A DNA stretch of 64,000 nucleotides from Streptomyces sp. NBC_01116. GTDB taxonomy: Bacteria > Actinomycetota > Actinomycetes > Streptomycetales > Streptomycetaceae. The stretch lies in NCBI RefSeq assembly GCF_041435495.1, contig NZ_CP108644.1:1054001-1118000 (forward strand). Reading direction: 5' to 3'. The position numbers and the translations under genes were made by a program. Below the pieces are notes generated by a model that was given only the letters and a program-made list of their open reading frames with translations, had not been told where the DNA came from and did no database searches. Of the stretch, positions 24,017 to 33,042 are shown piece after piece (position 1 is the stretch's first letter; every line of letters begins with the position of its first letter).

Positions 24017-25474
24017 ATGACGTCTTCGGGGACCAATCCGCATCGTACGTCGGCGGAATCCCGCTCTCCGGCGTGGGAGTTGCTGCTGCCCGCCGCCGCC
24101 GCGCCGGCACGCGGACGGGGGCGCGCACTGCGGTCCGCGCTGCGGGAAGCGGTCCGCTCCGGCCGCCTCGCCGCCGGCACCAGGCTGCCCTCCAGCCGTG
24201 AGCTCGCCGCCGATCTGGGGGTGTCGCGCGGGCTGGTCACCGAGGCGTACGAGCAGCTCACCGCGGAGAGCTATCTGCGCAGCGGGCAGGGCGCGGGAAC
24301 CTGGGTGAGTGAGGGCGTACGCGCGGCGGAGCGCCCCGTACGCGACCGTGCGCCGCGCGCGGCGGGCGCGCTGGTGGACTTCCGGCCCGGCACCCCCGAT
24401 CTGTCCCTCTTCCCGCGCAGCGCGTGGAGCGCGGCCCAGCGGACGGTGTTCGGCCGGCTGCCGCACGGCGCGCTGGGCTACCCCGATCCGCGCGGACTGC
24501 CGGAACTTCGGGAGGCCCTGGCCGGACTGCTCGCCCGGCGCCGGGGCGTGGTGGCCGATCCGGAGCGGCTGGTGGTCTGCTCGGGGGTGGCCCAGGCGAC
24601 GACCCTGCTCGGCTTCGTGCTCCGGGACGAGGGAGTGGCCTCGGTCGGGGTGGAGGACCCGGGCAGTCCGGAACACGCCTCGCTGTTCGCGGCGACCGGT
24701 CTGGGCACCGTCCCGCTCCCCCTCGACGACGACGGCCTCGCCCTCGCGCCCCTGAGGCGCTCCGGCGTGCGCGCCGTGGTGACCACTCCGGCGCACCAGT
24801 TCCCCACCGGAATCGGGTACTCAGCGCAGCGCCGCGGCGCGTTGCTCGACTGGGCGCGGGACGCGGACGCCGTGATCATGGAGGACGACTACGACGGGGA
24901 CTTCCGGTACGACCGGGAGCCGGTGGGAGCCTTGCAGGGGCTGGATCCCGAGCGGGTCGTGTACACCGGCTCCGTGAGCAAGTCGCTGGCTCCCGGCCTG
25001 CGGCTCGGCTGGCTGATCGCCCCCGCCGCGCTCACCGAACGGATCGTCGCGCGCAAACGGACCATGGATCTGGGCAACCCCGTGCTCGACCAGGCCGTCC
25101 TGGCCGACTTCGTCGTGCGCGGCGGCTACGACCGGCAACTGCGCCGCTGCCAACGGGCCTACCGGGAACGCCGGGACGCCCTGGTGGCCGCGCTCGGCGA
25201 GCACTTCCCCGGCGCGACGGTCAGCGGCATCGCGGCGGGGCTGCACATCATCGCCCGGCTGCCCGCGCGGTACGGTCCCGAGGACGCCTTCCTGGAGCGG
25301 GCGGCCGGGGCGGGCATCGCGCTGCGGCCGCTGCGCGACTGCGGGTCGGCCGGCTCCGAGGACGGCACCCTGCCCCTCGTCCTGGGCTACGCCCATCTCG
25401 CTCCCGGCGACATCGCCCGGGGGATCGCCGCGCTGGCGGCCGCGTGGCGTTCCGGCCGGCCGGGTCCCGGCTGA
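24017..25474 (+). CDS. MocR/PdxR-type regulator (GntR HTH fused to aminotransferase)
   Basis: 485-residue fusion: GntR winged helix (about 30-100; PSSRELAADLGVSRGLVTEAYEQL) joined by a linker to a class I aminotransferase fold (about 120-475) with PLP Lys322 in GSVSKSLAPGLRLGW and the EDDYDGDFRYD motif typical of MocR proteins. Such proteins bind PLP (PdxR) or an amino acid-PLP adduct (GabR) and regulate adjacent genes. Here the divergent EamA transporter is the obvious target, suggesting control of amino-acid or vitamin export. ATG at 24017; no ribosome-binding site. Confidence 0.92.
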   Translation: MTSSGTNPHRTSAESRSPAWELLLPAAAAPARGRGRALRSALREAVRSGRLAAGTRLPSSRELAADLGVSRGLVTEAYEQLTAESYLRSGQGAGTWVSEGVRAAERPVRDRAPRAAGALVDFRPGTPDLSLFPRSAWSAAQRTVFGRLPHGALGYPDPRGLPELREALAGLLARRRGVVADPERLVVCSGVAQATTLLGFVLRDEGVASVGVEDPGSPEHASLFAATGLGTVPLPLDDDGLALAPLRRSGVRAVVTTPAHQFPTGIGYSAQRRGALLDWARDADAVIMEDDYDGDFRYDREPVGALQGLDPERVVYTGSVSKSLAPGLRLGWLIAPAALTERIVARKRTMDLGNPVLDQAVLADFVVRGGYDRQLRRCQRAYRERRDALVAALGEHFPGATVSGIAAGLHIIARLPARYGPEDAFLERAAGAGIALRPLRDCGSAGSEDGTLPLVLGYAHLAPGDIARGIAALAAAWRSGRPGPG

Positions 25475-25482
25475 CCGGCTCC

Positions 25483-25500
25483 GTTCACCCGGGGTTGGCG
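25483..25500 (+). promoter_or_regulatory. Possible PHO box upstream of phoD
   Basis: GTTCACC at 25483-25489 matches the 7-bp core of the Streptomyces PhoP direct-repeat unit exactly. The next unit at the required 11-bp spacing (25494-25500) reads GTTGGCG, matching at the first three positions only. It lies about 105-120 bp before the PhoD start. A single good unit makes this tentative. Confidence 0.4.
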
Positions 25501-25602
25501 CCCCGTCCGCCACGAGGCACTAGGCATGGGCGAAGACCGGCGCCGGTCCACGGCCTTCTCGCGAACGGCGCACCACCCGCCCACCATCCCGGAGGCGCTT
25601 CG

Positions 25603-27195
25603 ATGCCCTACCGTCCGCACCGTCCGCGTGTTCCCTCGCCCGGCCGCCGCGCCGTGCTGCGCGGCTCGCTGATCGCCCCGGCGGCGGCCGCCCTCTCCCC
25701 CGCGACCGCTTCGGCGGCGCCCGCGCTGCACCTGGCGGGGCGGCCCGAAGCGTCCTGGGGTGTGCAGGTGGGCGGCGTCACCTCCTCGTCGGCGCTCCTG
25801 TGGGTGCGCTCGGACCGGCCGGCCCGGATGCTGGTGGAGACGTCGGCGACCGAATCGTTCCGGCGGGTACGCAGGTGGTACGGGCCGTCCATCGGCCCCG
25901 GAACGGACTTCACCGGCACCACTCCGCTGTACGGACTGCCCGCGGGCGAGCAGGTGCACTACCGGGTGACACTTTCTGATCCGGCCGATCCGCGCCGTAC
26001 CGGCAGACCGGTGGCCGGGACCTTCCGTACCGCTCCGGCCCGGCGGCGCTCCGGGGTACGGTTCCTGTGGTCGGGCGATATCGCGGGGCAGGGCTGGGGC
26101 ATCAATCCGGACATCGGCGGCTACCGGGTGTACGAGGAGATGCGCCGCCTGGACCCGGACTTCTTCCTGTGCAGCGGCGACAGCATCTACGCGGACGGTC
26201 CGCTGCAGGCGAGCGTGACGCTGCCGGACGGCCGGATCTGGCGCAACGTCATGACCGAGGAGAAGGCGAAGGTCGCCGAGACGCTGGACGAGTACCGGGG
26301 CAACTTCCGCTACAACCTGCTCGACCGGAACGTCCGCCGCTTCAACGCGCAGGTGCCCTCCGTCGTGCAGTGGGACGACCACGAGGTGCGCAACAACTGG
26401 TATCCCGGCCAGATCCTCGACGACGCGCGATACACCGAGAAGAACGTGGACATCCTCGCGGCGCGCTCCGTGCGGGCCTTCCACGAGTACGTGCCGCTCG
26501 CGCCCTCGTACGGCTCCGGGCGCCGTTCGCGGATGTACCGGGTCGTCCACCACGGGCCGTTGCTCGACGTGTTCGTGCTCGACATGCGGTCGCACCGCAA
26601 CGCCAACTCCCCGGGCCGGCAGGCCGACGATACGACGGGCATCCTCGGCGCCGAGCAGGCCCGGTGGCTGCAGCGGTCGCTGGCCGCCTCCCGGGCGGAG
26701 TGGAAGGTGATCGCCGCCGACATGCCGCTCGGCCTCGTGGTGCCGGACGGCGCGACGGACTTCGAGGCCGTGGCGCAGGGCGATCCCGGGACCCCGCTCG
26801 GGCGGGAGCTCCAGATCGCCGGACTCCTCCGGTTCATCAAGCACCGCAGGATCACCGGCACCGTGTGGCTGACGGCCGACGTCCACTACACCTCGGCCCA
26901 GCACTACGCGCCGGAGCGGGCGGCGTTCAAGGACTTCGCCCCGTTCTGGGAGTTCGTGTCGGGCCCGCTGGCGGCGGGCGGCTTCCCGGCCAACGCGCTG
27001 GACGGCACGTTCGGCCCGGACCGGGTCTTCGTGCGGGCTCCCGACCGGGCCAACGTCTCGCCGATGGAGTCCCCGCAGCATTTCGGCGAGGTGGAGATCG
27101 ACGGCGACAGCGCGGAGCTGACGGTGCGGCTGCGGGCCGAGGGCGGAGCGGTGCTGTTCACCAAGGTGCTCCGGCCGGGCCGCGTCGGGCAGTGA
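25603..27195 (+). CDS. phoD: PhoD-family alkaline phosphatase/phosphodiesterase, Tat-exported
   Basis: 530-residue secreted metallophosphoesterase. Residues 13-45 are a Tat signal (PGRRAVLRGSLIAP, hydrophobic stretch, then ASAAPA). A fibronectin-like PhoD_N domain (about 50-145; WGVQVGGVTSSSALLWVR) precedes the catalytic PhoD domain with SGDIAGQGWG, CSGDSIYADGP, WDDHEVRNNW and LTADVHYTS, the metal-ligand motifs. It should hydrolyse phosphomonoesters or diesters outside the cell when phosphate is scarce. GGAGG 7 bp before ATG 25603 decides the start. A possible PHO box is upstream. The gene is close to the B. subtilis PhoD length, with some loops shortened. Confidence 0.9.
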   Translation: MPYRPHRPRVPSPGRRAVLRGSLIAPAAAALSPATASAAPALHLAGRPEASWGVQVGGVTSSSALLWVRSDRPARMLVETSATESFRRVRRWYGPSIGPGTDFTGTTPLYGLPAGEQVHYRVTLSDPADPRRTGRPVAGTFRTAPARRRSGVRFLWSGDIAGQGWGINPDIGGYRVYEEMRRLDPDFFLCSGDSIYADGPLQASVTLPDGRIWRNVMTEEKAKVAETLDEYRGNFRYNLLDRNVRRFNAQVPSVVQWDDHEVRNNWYPGQILDDARYTEKNVDILAARSVRAFHEYVPLAPSYGSGRRSRMYRVVHHGPLLDVFVLDMRSHRNANSPGRQADDTTGILGAEQARWLQRSLAASRAEWKVIAADMPLGLVVPDGATDFEAVAQGDPGTPLGRELQIAGLLRFIKHRRITGTVWLTADVHYTSAQHYAPERAAFKDFAPFWEFVSGPLAAGGFPANALDGTFGPDRVFVRAPDRANVSPMESPQHFGEVEIDGDSAELTVRLRAEGGAVLFTKVLRPGRVGQ

Positions 27196-27247
27196 ACCCC
27201 GGCTGGTACGGGGCCCGTTGTCAGTGGTGGGTCCTACGCTTTTTCTC

Positions 27248-28627
27248 ATGACCCGATCCGTTCAGGCCTTGGCCTACGCACGCCCGTCCTCCCTGGAGTC
27301 CTCGCAGGTGGGGCCCTCTCTCGGTCTGGAGACCGCGGGGGGCCTCACCCCGCGCGGAGCGGAGGCGCACCCGCGGTTCTTCGCGGGTTTCCTCTCCGAT
27401 CCGCGCATCGCGGCACGCGGGCTGCTGGCGGTCGCCGACGTGGCGGCGGCACGCTACTACCAGCGCGCGTTGCCCGCCTCCCTGGACCCGGTGGTGACGG
27501 GCAACGGCGACCGGCTGCGCTTCGAGTCGTTCTCCGGCTGCTGCGGGGTGTACGCACGCCTCGACGTGCTCCAGGACGGCCTGGACGGCCGGGAGACCGG
27601 CCACGGAACGACGAATGTGGACGTCAATCCTCCGCTGCGGGAGGCGCTCGCGCGGATCACGGCGGATGATCCGCTGCATCTGCGGGTGGGGCCGGAGGAG
27701 ATGGCGGTGACCACGCTCGACGGTCGGGTGGTGGAGAAGAAGGTGCCGCTGCCCGACCGGTGGCTGCGCGGTTTCGCCGAGGCGCAGGTCGCCTCGGCCG
27801 GGTTCGATCTGCGGGCCGAGCTGACGGCGGCGCAGGCGGTGGCGTTCCTGCGGGCGCTGCCCCGCTCCTCCGCCTCGGGCCGTGCGGCGAGCGGCGCCCG
27901 GTGGGTGGTGGCGTCGGGCGGATCCCTGCGCCCGACGACCCGCCCGGTCCCGGGCGCGGTGTGCCTGCCGGGCCCGGAGCGGCTGGTGGCGTTGCAGCGG
28001 GTGCTGCGCGACGCGACGGCCCTGCGGGTGTACGGGCCGGTGGCCGACGGTGCGGCGGCGGCGAGCGCCTGGGAGGTGGTGCTGCCGGGGATGCGGCTCA
28101 CGCTGACGCTCTCCCCCGACTCCTCGCGGGGGTTCTCGGGCGAGGGCGGTGTCCTGGAGGCGCTGGCCACGGATGACGCGGCGGCCGACGCCGAGCTGCT
28201 GTCCGTGCTGCTCGCCTGGGAGCCCCGGATCGAACCGGCGTCGCTGGCCGAGCAGTCGGGGCTGGGCGTGGAGCGGGTGCGGGCCGCGCTGACCCGGCTC
28301 GGCACGGCGGGCCGCGTCGGGTACGACCTGGCGGACGCCGCGTACTTCCACCGGGAGCTGCCGTACGACGCGGACCGGGCGGAGCGGCACAATCCGCGTC
28401 TCGTGGCCGCCCGCAGGCTGGCCGGTGAGGGCGCGGTGTTCCTCGACGGTCCACGGGCGACGGTCGCCTCCGGGGACCGCCGCTACCAGGTGCGCGAGAG
28501 CGGTTCCGAGGTCAGCTGCACCTGCCAGTGGTGGGCGGACTACCGGGGCCGACGAGGGCCCTGCAAACACGCGCTCGCGGTGCGCATGGTCCGCCGGGGT
28601 GCGACGGTCGCCGGAGGCGTGCGATGA
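27248..28627 (+). CDS. SWIM zinc finger protein
   Basis: 459-residue cytoplasmic protein. The only recognisable domain is a C-terminal SWIM zinc finger (residues about 425-446) with the CxC-x12-CxH ligand set (CTCQWWADY, then GPCKHAL). A winged-helix-like stretch precedes it (EPASLAEQSGLGVERVRAALTRLG). The large N-terminal part is unassigned but conserved in Streptomyces as I remember. The stop overlaps the start of a DUF6493 gene (ATGA), so the two are coupled. Similar SWIM proteins sit with MoxR-type AAA ATPases and vWA proteins in many bacteria; neither is present here. There is no ribosome-binding site before ATG 27248; TACGCT (27235-27240) may be a -10 for a leaderless mRNA. Confidence 0.85.
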   Translation: MTRSVQALAYARPSSLESSQVGPSLGLETAGGLTPRGAEAHPRFFAGFLSDPRIAARGLLAVADVAAARYYQRALPASLDPVVTGNGDRLRFESFSGCCGVYARLDVLQDGLDGRETGHGTTNVDVNPPLREALARITADDPLHLRVGPEEMAVTTLDGRVVEKKVPLPDRWLRGFAEAQVASAGFDLRAELTAAQAVAFLRALPRSSASGRAASGARWVVASGGSLRPTTRPVPGAVCLPGPERLVALQRVLRDATALRVYGPVADGAAAASAWEVVLPGMRLTLTLSPDSSRGFSGEGGVLEALATDDAAADAELLSVLLAWEPRIEPASLAEQSGLGVERVRAALTRLGTAGRVGYDLADAAYFHRELPYDADRAERHNPRLVAARRLAGEGAVFLDGPRATVASGDRRYQVRESGSEVSCTCQWWADYRGRRGPCKHALAVRMVRRGATVAGGVR

Positions 28628-31479
28628 ACGAGCTGCTCACCGCCGTACGGGCGGGGCGCCACCACGACGTGCCGCCGCTGGTGCTCGGTCTGGACCTGCC
28701 CGGCCGCCGGTCCGCGCTCGCCGGGCTGAAGGAGCTGCGCAAGGAGGTGCGGAGCTGGGACTGGCAGCGGCGGGACAGGATCCGCAAGGCGTTGCTGGTG
28801 GCCGGCGCGGGCTGTCACACCGGGGCCGCGGGGTGTGCCGCCTGGATCGGGGGCCGTGATCTGCGCGACTGGACCCGCTCCCCGTATCCGTTGATCCTCG
28901 CCTCGCTCAAGGACCGCGATCCGGCCTGGCTGGGTGATCTCGCCCAGCGGCTGGCGGAGCGTTCGGTTCTCTCCGATGCGGAGTACTCCTTCGTCGGCGA
29001 GCTGGCGCGGATCGCCCAGGTCCCGATTCCGGTCACGGACAACCTGGTGGTGGGCTGGACCGAGTCGGTCGGCACGGCGCGCTGGCGCGGCCGGACCCGG
29101 CGACCGCTGACGGACATCCTGCGGGAGGACCCGCACACGGCCGTGCTGGCGCCCCGGTTGTTCGAGATGCCGGAGCTGCCGCCGCAGGTCGACTGGTACG
29201 ACGCGCCGGAATCCCAGGAGCACTGGCCGGGCGCGCTGTGCGCCCTGGCCGACGACGGGGTGCTGGACCGGCCGTATCTGGTGGAGCGGTGCGTGACCCG
29301 TCTGATGCGCGGCGGCAGATCCGTCGACCAGCGGTTCTTCCTGGCTGTTCTCCAGCGGCTGGGGGCGACGGAGGAGGAGGAGAGCAGGCATCTGCGTGAC
29401 TGGACGGCGATGGCGGCGGACGGGATCGCGCCGGTCGCCTCGCACGCGCAGCAGGTGCTGGTACGTCTCGACGATCGGGGCGAGCTGTCCACCCGGGAGT
29501 TGGCGGAGGTGTCCGGGGCGGTGCTCTTCCGCCAGGAGAAGAAGCTGGTGCGCGCCCAGTTGACCCTGCTGGGCAAGGCGCTGCGCCGGGACGCCGCTAC
29601 GGCGGGCGAGCTTCTTCCGGCGGTCGCCGAGGCGTTCGGCCACGAGGGCATCGACGTCCAGGAGCGGGCGCTGAAGCTCGTCGCACGGTATCTGCCCGCG
29701 GTCGCCGGCCCGGAGGTGCGGGAGCGGCTGGCCTCCGCCGCCGGACGGTTGGGCCCCCTGCACCGGGAGACGGTCGCCGGCCTGTTCGGCGATCTCGTGG
29801 AGGAGGAACCGCAGGAGGCGTACGAGGAGTTCCTGCCGCCCGCGCCGGTGCTGCGGCCGCACGAACCCGCGCCGGAGACCGTGGCCGAGCTGGTCGAGGA
29901 GGTGGCCGCCCGGGTGAAGTCGCATGCCTCGGAGCGCTGGATCCCCTCCTCGGCCGTCGCGGACCTCTCGACCGGGGTCACCGGCTTCGAGCGCACGCTC
30001 GACGGGCTCGTCCGACTGGCCCGGACCCACCGGGAGGAGCTGACGGCGGCCCTGCGGGAGGCGCTGGCCGGGGTGCGTTTCGTCGAGCACGGCCTCGGTC
30101 CGTACATGGTCGACCCCCGGGCCATCTCGACCTCGCACGGGATCTCCGTCGTGGTGGCCTCGCTGCTGGGCCTGGTGTCCGAGCGGGACAGGGTCGCGTG
30201 GCGGGCGAAGACGACCGTGAAGGGGGCGGACGCCTGTGCTCATGCCGCGTTGAACGGGGTGCTGCTCGACCGGGCCTGGGAGGCGGCGGAGGCGATGGCG
30301 GCCGGCGAGGCGCCGTTCCTGCTGGCCACGCCGACCTGGCACACGGGGGCGATCGAGGCGGCCGAGCTCGTCGAACGGCTGCGGTCCTACCGGGAGCTGG
30401 GCGCCCGCCCCGGCCCCGCCGACTTCGCCCAGGCCCTGTTGCGGGTCCGCCGGGGAGGTGGCCACGACGGGGTGGACGCCGCGGCGGCCGAGGCACTGGG
30501 CACCGAAGAGGGCGACCGGCTGGCCGCCTGGATCCGTGCCGACGAGCCGGTGGCCCCGGTGCTGCGCCATCCGGCGACCACCGTCTCGCGCCCGTCGGCG
30601 CACAACTGGTGGCAGCGGACGACGACCGGGGCCCGCCAGGTGCTGTTGGCGACCCGGGAGCGGCCGGTGATCCGGCGTGAGTTCCCGGAAGCCTTCCACT
30701 GGCTGGGCGCGGCCCAGCTCCCCCGGGCCCAGGAGTGCTACCACTGGGGTCCCGAGCGGTCCGCGCACTGGACGGCGACGCTGCCCGAGGATCCGGAGGC
30801 GCTGGCCGCGTGGTTGCTGCCGGACCTGCTGTTCGCCGCCGACCAGGGTCAGCGGGGAGCCGTCGGGTTCCTGCCGGCGCTGGCGGAGAGCGCGGGCGAG
30901 GTGGGCGCGGCGACGCGTCTCGCGCTGGCCTACGGTCTCGGCGCACGGTATCCGGAGGACCGGACGGCGGCGGCGGACGCCCTGCTCGTGCTGGCCGCGG
31001 GGGGCCGGCTGGACGGTGCGTCGCTCGGGCGGGAGCTGGCGATCCTGGTCGACCGCGACCTGGTGAAGGTGAACCGTACGGCCGACGCGCTCGGCACGGT
31101 GGCCGCGACCGGCGCGTATCGGACGGTGCTGACCGTGCTGGCCGCGATGCTGCCCGGTCTCCTGGCGTACGGGAAGACGCCCCGGGGGCTCGGCGACCTG
31201 CTGTCCGTGGCGGCCGAGTGCGCCGAACGCTGCGGTACGGGCGGGATCCCGCCGATAGCCGGGCTCGCGGCGACGGCGGGGCGCAAGGGCTCCTCCCAGA
31301 CGGTCCGCCAGGCCGCCCGGCTGCTCGCCGCGTTCCCCGCCGTGGCGGAGGACGCCCCTCCCGAAGGCGCGGAAAGCCCCGAAAGCGTCGAAGGTCCCGA
31401 AAGCCCCGGCGCCCCGGACGTCGGCGAGGCCACGGCCCCGGGCCGGGTGGATCAAGGAGCGGCCGGTCCCGGAATCTGA
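28624..31479 (+). CDS. DUF6493-type large repeat protein, partner of SWIM protein
   Basis: 951-residue protein of unknown function that I recognise as DUF6493-like from its pairing and composition. It has no catalytic motif. Much of it looks like alpha-helical repeats of HEAT/ARM character (for example ERALKLVARYLPAVAGPEVRERL at about 354-376 and PLHRETVAGLFGDLVEEEP). Trp-rich segments occur (DWQRRDRIRKALLV, SAHNWWQRTTTGAR). The last about 45 residues are disordered and Glu/Pro/Ser-rich. Start ATG 28624 overlaps the SWIM stop by 4 bp. Likely a scaffold or target-recognition partner; function is not assigned. Confidence 0.75.
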   Translation: MNELLTAVRAGRHHDVPPLVLGLDLPGRRSALAGLKELRKEVRSWDWQRRDRIRKALLVAGAGCHTGAAGCAAWIGGRDLRDWTRSPYPLILASLKDRDPAWLGDLAQRLAERSVLSDAEYSFVGELARIAQVPIPVTDNLVVGWTESVGTARWRGRTRRPLTDILREDPHTAVLAPRLFEMPELPPQVDWYDAPESQEHWPGALCALADDGVLDRPYLVERCVTRLMRGGRSVDQRFFLAVLQRLGATEEEESRHLRDWTAMAADGIAPVASHAQQVLVRLDDRGELSTRELAEVSGAVLFRQEKKLVRAQLTLLGKALRRDAATAGELLPAVAEAFGHEGIDVQERALKLVARYLPAVAGPEVRERLASAAGRLGPLHRETVAGLFGDLVEEEPQEAYEEFLPPAPVLRPHEPAPETVAELVEEVAARVKSHASERWIPSSAVADLSTGVTGFERTLDGLVRLARTHREELTAALREALAGVRFVEHGLGPYMVDPRAISTSHGISVVVASLLGLVSERDRVAWRAKTTVKGADACAHAALNGVLLDRAWEAAEAMAAGEAPFLLATPTWHTGAIEAAELVERLRSYRELGARPGPADFAQALLRVRRGGGHDGVDAAAAEALGTEEGDRLAAWIRADEPVAPVLRHPATTVSRPSAHNWWQRTTTGARQVLLATRERPVIRREFPEAFHWLGAAQLPRAQECYHWGPERSAHWTATLPEDPEALAAWLLPDLLFAADQGQRGAVGFLPALAESAGEVGAATRLALAYGLGARYPEDRTAAADALLVLAAGGRLDGASLGRELAILVDRDLVKVNRTADALGTVAATGAYRTVLTVLAAMLPGLLAYGKTPRGLGDLLSVAAECAERCGTGGIPPIAGLAATAGRKGSSQTVRQAARLLAAFPAVAEDAPPEGAESPESVEGPESPGAPDVGEATAPGRVDQGAAGPGI

Positions 31480-31572
31480 CCCGAAAACGACGATAGGCGA
31501 CCAGATCAACACGTAACCCATCAGTCACAGGGCGTTCGTGATCAGGCAACACCGTTCGTTCACAGTGAGGAT

Positions 31573-33042
31573 ATGACTGATGTGACCTCCGCGAAGAGCA
31601 CCCGCCGCCCGCACCACTGGCGGCGGGACCTGATCGAACTGGCCGCCCTGTTCACCGCCGTGGCCGTGGCCGACGCCATCGCCAACCTCATCGGACACCA
31701 GCCGGACGGGCCCTACCTGCTCGGGGCGTCGGCGGTGGCGCTGGTGGCCACCGCGGCGTTCCACACCTGGTGGGCGCGACGGCACAGTCACGCTCCCCCG
31801 TCCGGTGAGGGGGGCGCCGCGCCGGGCGGAGCGGAGGCGGCCGCGCACGAGGCGCGGGACGGCGCGGCGGGGAAGGGCGGGGGCAGCGGCGCGGGCGGGA
31901 TCGCCGGCGCCGAGGAGACCACGCTGTGGCGGATGCGGACGACCGTGCGCGACGCCCCGGGCAGCCTGGCCGCGCTGTGCGTGGCCCTCGCCGGGCTCCG
32001 GGTGGACATCCTCACCCTGGGGACCCACCCGCTCGCGCGGGGGACCGTCGACGAGTTCCTGCTGCGGGCCCCGGCCTCGCTCCAGGCGCGGGAACTGTCC
32101 CGCGAGATCGCGGCGGCCGGCGGCGCGTCCACGTGGATCGAGCGGGCGGACGCCCACGATCTGGTCGACATCCCGACCCGGGTGCTGTCGCTGGCCACCC
32201 GGACGGCGCTCGACGCGGCCGAGCTGCCGCTCGCCCTGCGCCAGTTGCTCGGCCGGTGCACCATCCACTCGCTGCCCGCCCTGTCCGTCACCGGACGACC
32301 GACCGGGGAGAGCGCCCCGGTCGAGGGTGTGCTGGAGGAGACCGTGATGCGGCTGCGCGACCCGTCCGGCGGGGTGATCTCCGTCGAGCGGCCCTATCTG
32401 CCGTTCACGCCGACCGAGTTCGCGCGGGCGCGTGCCCTCGTCGAGCTGGACGCCCGGCTCGGCCCGCGGGTGCCGCGCGGCGAGGACGTCCTCACCCTGC
32501 CCGAGGGCAACGAGATCACCGTGCGCCGCGCGGACCGCGACGACCTCGCCGCCGCCCGCGCGATGCACGACCGCTGCTCGCAGCGCACCCTGGGCCTGCG
32601 CTACCACGGTCCGGTCGCGGACGCGGACCGCTATCTCGACCATCTGCTCAGCCCCCGCTTCGGCCGCACCCTGACGGTGCAGACGGCCTCCGGCAAGCTG
32701 GTGGCGCTGGGCCACCTCCTCTGGGACGGCGACGAGACCGAGGTCGCCCTCCTCGTCGAGGACGACTGGCAGCGCCGGGGCATCGGCTCCGAGTTGCTCG
32801 GCCGCCTGGTGGCCCTCGCCGTGGAGGCCGGCTGCGAGAGCGTGTACGCCGTGACGCAGTCCCACAACACCGGCATGGTGGCGGCGATGCGTGCGCTGGA
32901 GCTGCCTCTCGACTACCAGATCGAGGAGGGCACGCTCGTCATCACCGCACGGCTGACGGCCGACCGGCCGACGGCTGACCGGCCGCTGACGACCGAAGGG
33001 TCCGCCCGGCCGTCCGCGCCGACGGAAGGGGCCCGTCGCTGA
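31573..33042 (+). CDS. Membrane-anchored ACT-GNAT acetyltransferase
   Basis: 489-residue protein with four parts: two predicted membrane segments (about 21-40 and 50-67), a Gly/Ala/Ser-rich linker (75-115), an ACT domain (about 118-190; MRTTVRDAPGSLAALCVALAG, VDILTLG) and a C-terminal GNAT domain (about 315-460; motif A region VEDDWQRRGIGSELLGRLV). Actinobacteria have amino-acid-controlled protein acetyltransferases with ACT-GNAT order; those I recall are soluble, so the membrane anchor here is unusual. Start ATG 31573 after GTGAGGA. The 3' end overlaps the convergent methionine gamma-lyase-like gene by 101 bp. Confidence 0.82.
   Translation: MTDVTSAKSTRRPHHWRRDLIELAALFTAVAVADAIANLIGHQPDGPYLLGASAVALVATAAFHTWWARRHSHAPPSGEGGAAPGGAEAAAHEARDGAAGKGGGSGAGGIAGAEETTLWRMRTTVRDAPGSLAALCVALAGLRVDILTLGTHPLARGTVDEFLLRAPASLQARELSREIAAAGGASTWIERADAHDLVDIPTRVLSLATRTALDAAELPLALRQLLGRCTIHSLPALSVTGRPTGESAPVEGVLEETVMRLRDPSGGVISVERPYLPFTPTEFARARALVELDARLGPRVPRGEDVLTLPEGNEITVRRADRDDLAAARAMHDRCSQRTLGLRYHGPVADADRYLDHLLSPRFGRTLTVQTASGKLVALGHLLWDGDETEVALLVEDDWQRRGIGSELLGRLVALAVEAGCESVYAVTQSHNTGMVAAMRALELPLDYQIEEGTLVITARLTADRPTADRPLTTEGSARPSAPTEGARR

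Noticed and set aside
28540..31521. Very long open frame (over 990 codons) antisense to the DUF6493 gene
   Set aside because: High GC at codon position three opens antisense frames; its product is His/Gln/Arg/Pro-rich low-complexity sequence without any domain, while the sense frame has a coupled start and family features.
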